From Chara braunii (taxonomy: Eukaryota; Streptophyta; Charophyceae; Charales; Characeae): a stretch of DNA of 46,101 bases. Shown in pieces: positions 42,695 to 46,101 of the stretch. The stretch is taken from NCBI GenBank assembly GCA_003427395.1, contig BFEA01000271.1, forward strand, positions 1,394,207 through 1,440,307. The letters run 5' to 3'. The notes beneath the pieces were generated by a model. The model saw only the letters and a program-made list of their open reading frames with translations. It ran no database searches and was not told the origin of the DNA. Numbering within the stretch: position 1 is the stretch's first letter; each line of letters begins with the position of its first letter. The position numbers were made by a program, and so were the translations under genes.

Positions 42695-42970
42695 ATGCAG
42701 ACCGCCTCCACCTGCCCCGCCGAACCTGCTATGCCTCACCCATGCCCCTCCGTGCGAAAGGCCGGTTTCTTGCTTCTCCTCCTCCTTCTGAATCTCGCCA
42801 TAGCTAGCGCGCTCTTTGTTGCATGCCTCTTTGAGGAAGTTTTTTTTCGCGTATCCGCTAAACATTTTGCGTTGCTGATCGGAAGTACCATCTGCTTCAT
42901 AACTCTCTTCCTCGCATGCTGCTGCTGCCTTTTCTTTGAGCTTGGCGCTGCGCGGGGACTTACAAATTAG
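42695..42970 (+). CDS. Hypothetical small membrane protein frame
   Basis: A 91-codon frame with two hydrophobic segments: GFLLLLLLLNLAIASALFVA and LLIGSTICFITLFLACCCCL, separated by a short charged loop. Pyrimidine-rich DNA easily encodes Leu/Phe runs, so this may be chance. No family recognised. Confidence 0.2.
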   Translation: MQTASTCPAEPAMPHPCPSVRKAGFLLLLLLLNLAIASALFVACLFEEVFFRVSAKHFALLIGSTICFITLFLACCCCLFFELGAARGLTN

Positions 42971-42998
42971 CTAGGGAAAGTAGCGAGGAGCGGGGACG

Positions 42999-43704
42999 AT
43001 GGAGCACAGATCGACGGCGGAGACTTTGTCATGCTCGTTTTCTGCGTTCCTCTCCTTCCTCTCCTTCCTCTCCTTTCTCTACTGCATCTACTCCCTTCCC
43101 TTTCCCTTGCCAAACGAACAGTCTTCCCCCCTCTCCCCCTCAACAAACCTCGCCCCTCGTCCCCAAAACCATCCATCATCCGTGTTTCGCAACACCCCCC
43201 CTCATACCCCTTCAACCCCCTCGCCTTCCAAAGATCATGGAAGATGTCCCTCCCTCTCACGACGCCCCACGTGGCATGGGGCAGAAAAACGGTTTAGGGA
43301 ACTGCCACACCCTTTTCGCAATTTGGCGAGGTGATCTGCGCGGATACAGGAGCGCACTAGATTTGGAGGATAGAGCTGAAGCGGGATCACTTCCCCCGCT
43401 CCCCCTTCCCCGTTCTCTTCCCCTTCCAGCTCCCGTCCCTCGTATCACCTCTGTTCTCCCATCTCACCATGTATGGAACCACATGGGGCGGCTGACAGAA
43501 GAAAGGTCAGGTGTACGATATAATCGATGTTTTTTTTCGAAGGACATTCATCTTGTTCATCTGTGTTGGGACAGTAATAAGTGTGATCTCGATGATGCAA
43601 TCTGGCCTCTCCTCCCCTCTACGCCTGATTGTTGTGGCCTTCATGCTATGTGCACAAGCGGTTATCGGGTAGCTGAAAATTCAGGAATGAAAATTCTGAA
43701 GTGA
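42999..43704 (+). CDS. Overlapping hypothetical frames
   Basis: 42999-43334 (111 codons) and 43237-43704 (155 codons) overlap in different frames. The second reads MEDVPPSHDAPRGMGQKNGL, a Pro/Leu-rich middle and a Cys-containing end. No domain seen. Either could be an exon of the gene starting upstream; neither is supported beyond being open. Confidence 0.18.
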
Positions 43705-43716
43705 GAATTTGGGCAG

Positions 43717-44061
43717 TCTGAGAATCCTGAATGGTCTTCAAGTGGTGAAATGTTCGAAGACCCTGAAAGCCACCTTTTTAGGCAGGCGGCATCCTGAAGT
43801 GCTGAAGTGGTCAAGTGAGAGTTTTGGGCAGTCTGAAAATCCTGAATGGTCCTGAAGTGGTGAAAGGTCTGAAGACCATGAAAACCACCCTTCACCACTT
43901 GAGGATGCAGCCTGCCTAAACAGGTGGTTTTCAGGGTCTTCGGAGCTTTCACCACTTCAGGATCATTCAGGATTTTCAGACCTGAGTGGTCCTGAAGTGG
44001 TGAAAGGTCCGAAGACCCTGAAAACCACCTGTTTAGGCAGGCTGCATCCTGAAGTGGTGAA
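43717..44061. repeat. Foldback element: four copies of one ~80-bp unit, two of them in inverted order
   Basis: The unit (atcctgaatggtcctgaagt, then ggtgaaaggtc-gaagaccct, then gaaaaccacctgtttaggca, then ggctgcatcctgaagtgg) occurs forward at about 43717-43812, partly at 43830-43888, inverted at 43891-43965 and forward at 43987-44061. The last two form a 75-bp stem with three mismatches and a 21-base loop (43966-43986). Not coding. Confidence 0.9.
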
Positions 44062-44093
44062 GGGTGTCCTGAAGTGGTCATGAAAAATACGAT

Positions 44094-45480
44094 TGTTGTT
44101 AACCTTCTCTCGCTATGTGTGCGCTCCTCTCCCTCTTCTATGCGGAGGATACCCGTCTCTACCTTCCCTCGCTTTTTTCACTCTCCCTTCCTTTCTGCCC
44201 CTCTCTCTCTCTCCCTCTTTCGCTTTGTTTCCTTCTTTCTCTTCTTTCTCTTTTTTCTCTCTCCCTTTTCTCTCTTTCTCTCTCTTCCCTTTTTTTCCCT
44301 CTCTTTTTCTTTCCTCCTTTTTTTCCCTTTTTTGCTTCTTTCTCTCTTGGTCTTTCCGTTTTGGTTACTATCGTTTTTTATCCATGATTATGATCTCACT
44401 GGGTTTGGTTGGTGAAGGTACTTCATAGATGCGTGCGTATGTTGTTTCATGACCTGTTGGGATCTCCGATGTGAATGGTCTATGCATTTGGAATGGTTGC
44501 GCTTGTATGATTGCACCAGAGAAAGAGGCACCCCCACCCCCCTCGTTTCGTTTCCCCACCTTCGCATAGTTCGCTGCCTGCGGCTAAATTCGTCGTGTTT
44601 TTACCCTCACCACAAATGGACACACAAATAGTTTTACCCTGCCGCATTGAAAAATCGCCCCTCGCGTTTTGTATCTTGCTCACAGTGTGCCGACGTGTCT
44701 AGTCGGAGCCGCACGGGTATGACGTGTTGTACTTGTGCGAAACTCATGTGACACACATATGCTACACACTAAGGAGGACGAGTTTCCTCCATAGCTGTTG
44801 GGGGATACCCCCCCCCGACCGCACTGTGAAGCGTCTTCTTGGCGTTCCGTATACACCCCCGCGTGGAAATGGGGTGATGATGGTGGTTATAGGGGTACGC
44901 CGAGGTTGTCTGAGCGTTGGTGGGGGGATGGCTGGGAATTGTCGAGATAAGGGCAGAGACTTGCGAAATTTGTGGTGAAGGACAACGTGGTCTTGGGGAC
45001 AGCTGGTGGGGGCGTGCTTTAACAAACTTTTTTGCTGTCTCCGTTTGTGGTTCTGCCTTTATCTCCCCCTTCAGCAATACCCTTGTTCTCTCCTTCTCCC
45101 GTGATCCCTCCATGTTTCCCTCCCCCTATCGAAACCATTCCGTCACTCTCTTCGAAATCGCCCCCCTCCTCCACCTAGCATTCTGCATTGTCCTTCCCCT
45201 CCTATCACTTTCCTCCTACTACTCTCTCTTGCATCCCATGTGTGCGTCCTGCGAATGTATTTCCTTCACCATGATTCGCTGCCTCCGGAGTTGACTGTCT
45301 GTTTTCTTCGTTCTTCCTTTCCCTCCCTTCCTTCCTTTTATGACATTTTTTTTGCACCTGCACAGCAACCTCCTAGGGAATCATTGCTGGGCGGATGGTG
45401 GAATGAAATCACGCATCGCTTCCCATGGCTAAAGGAATGCGCCTGGCCTGCGAAACCCACACAAGCACTAATGACTTGTG
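44094..45480. other. Pyrimidine-rich tract and unassigned DNA
   Basis: 44100-44360 is a C/T tract that leaves three frames open with Ser/Phe/Leu runs; none is credible. 44400-45480 has scattered frames (44917-45294 plus; 44769-45113 minus) without domains. Confidence 0.45.
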
Positions 45481-45497
45481 TTAAACCACTAGTACCT
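45481..45497. repeat. Lone copy of the MITE terminus
   Basis: TTAAACCACTAGTACCT, identical over 17 bases to the terminal inverted repeat of the 22722-22910 element. The next bases differ, and no inverted partner is found before the window ends, so this is the end of a different family member or a fragment. Confidence 0.6.
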
Positions 45498-45676
45498 ACC
45501 GGTTCAAGGCCTGTGGCTCTGGCTACCGGTAGCCCGGTCATTGCCGAGCCCAGACTTTATTGTCGAGCCTCGGACAACCGGTAGTACACAATGGAAAAAA
45601 AAAAAAACACAAAAAAAATACAACATTCTGCAAAACAAAAACCAAAAAAACAAAACAAAATGAGACATGCCCAACT

Positions 45677-45715
45677 AGAATGAATCTTCCTCGATAAAGA
45701 GGAAGATTCATTCTC

Positions 45716-45756
<41 letters not shown>

Positions 45757-45837
45757 CGTTAGCCAGTGTCTGACGTCGAGTTTGGTGCCCCAAACTCGGC
45801 GTCATACCCCAAACTCGACGTCAGACACTGGCTAACG

Positions 45838-45877
<40 letters not shown>

Positions 45878-46101
45878 GAGCCAACGTTCAAATAAGAATG
45901 AATCTTTCGCGATAAGGCAGAAGATTCATTCTCATTTCAACGTCTCTCTCTCTCTCTCTCTCTCCCCCAACGTTGAAAGAGTGAATCTTTCACATTATCG
46001 CGGAATATTCTTTCTCAATTCAACGTTGGTTGAGAGAGAGAGAGAAAGAGGGAGTCAGCCAGTGTCTGACGCCACCAAACTCGGCGTCAGACACTGTCTG
46101 A
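45677..46101. repeat. Cluster of four hairpins with GA/CT arms
   Basis: (1) 16-bp perfect stem 45677-45692/45699-45714, loop GATAAA. (2) 67-bp perfect stem 45719-45785/45809-45875, made of a (GA)n/(CT)n part and a 31-bp unique part (ggcgttagccagtgtctgac, then gtcgagtttgg), with a 23-base spacer. (3) About 23-bp imperfect stem 45884-45906/45921-45943 repeating AGAATGAATCTT. (4) Imperfect CCAACGTTGAA stem 45968-46028. A 14-bp perfect stem CAGTGTCTGACGCC (46060-46073/46083-46096) follows, with the same core as stem 2. No coding. Confidence 0.9.

Noticed and set aside
44074-44428. Three overlapping Ser/Phe/Leu-rich frames
   Set aside because: Pyrimidine-rich low-complexity DNA leaves all three frames open; there is no codon or domain signal.
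1-46101. CRISPR array, bacterial operons or ribosome binding sites
   Set aside because: None is present. The tandem repeats are microsatellites, minisatellites or transposon parts, and the elements are eukaryotic.

Overview
The window looks like a gene-poor, repeat-dense stretch of a large plant-type nuclear genome. The evidence is two Ty3/gypsy LTR-retrotransposon families with chromodomain-type integrases, primer sites matching the plant initiator tRNA-Met, a box-B-bearing SINE-like unit, a short telomere-like CCCTAAACCCTA stretch, and long GA/CT/CA microsatellites. From memory of similar repeat proteins I lean towards a charophyte green alga such as Chara. That is an impression, not a demonstrated identity.

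Layout. 1-2636: mostly unassigned DNA with a GA-rich compound repeat and one weak minus-strand open frame (membrane helix plus proline-rich tail). 2637-11556: a complete but decayed plus-strand chromovirus (family A, copy A1) with ~0.9-kb LTRs, PBS, PPT, gag, protease, RT, RNase H, integrase and chromodomain, broken by frameshifts and stops. A1 sits inside a minus-strand tandem array of an unrecognised ~160-residue protein. Array copies 1 and 2 and most of copy 3 lie at 11557-12923, and the end of copy 3 lies on the far side of A1 at 2543-2636. 13-20 kb: unassigned DNA, a 50-bp GC-rich minisatellite, a gag-only relic on the minus strand (16692-17996), a hairpin-containing minisatellite (18.4-18.85 kb) and a tRNA-derived SINE-like unit (19.38-19.50 kb).

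20.1-36.0 kb: a second copy of family A (A2, minus strand). It is truncated in integrase and internally deleted for protease and the RT fingers, and it carries three further insertions: a 189-bp MITE-like element, a ~1.1-kb element of unknown class, and a complete 9.57-kb minus-strand retrotransposon of a different family (B, 24939-34511, TSD CAGGG, 1.33-1.36-kb LTRs). The insertion order can be read directly: A2 first, then B and the smaller elements into it.

36.0-46.1 kb: G-tracts and microsatellites, a minisatellite split by a ~1.15-kb solo-LTR-like insertion, and a plausible host-gene 5' end at 40183 (TATA and CCAAT boxes, good start context, acidic first exon). These are followed by a ~353-bp tandem duplication, a 75-bp-arm foldback, a lone copy of the MITE terminus, and a terminal cluster of four hairpins, one with a perfect 67-bp stem.

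Most coding signal is transposon-derived and broken by stops consistent with C-to-T decay (CGA to TGA, CAA/CAG to TAA/TAG, TGG to TGA), as expected for old methylated insertions. The best candidates for something undescribed are the tandem small-protein array split by A1, the W-box array conserved in the leaders of both A copies, and the palindromic elements at the right end.
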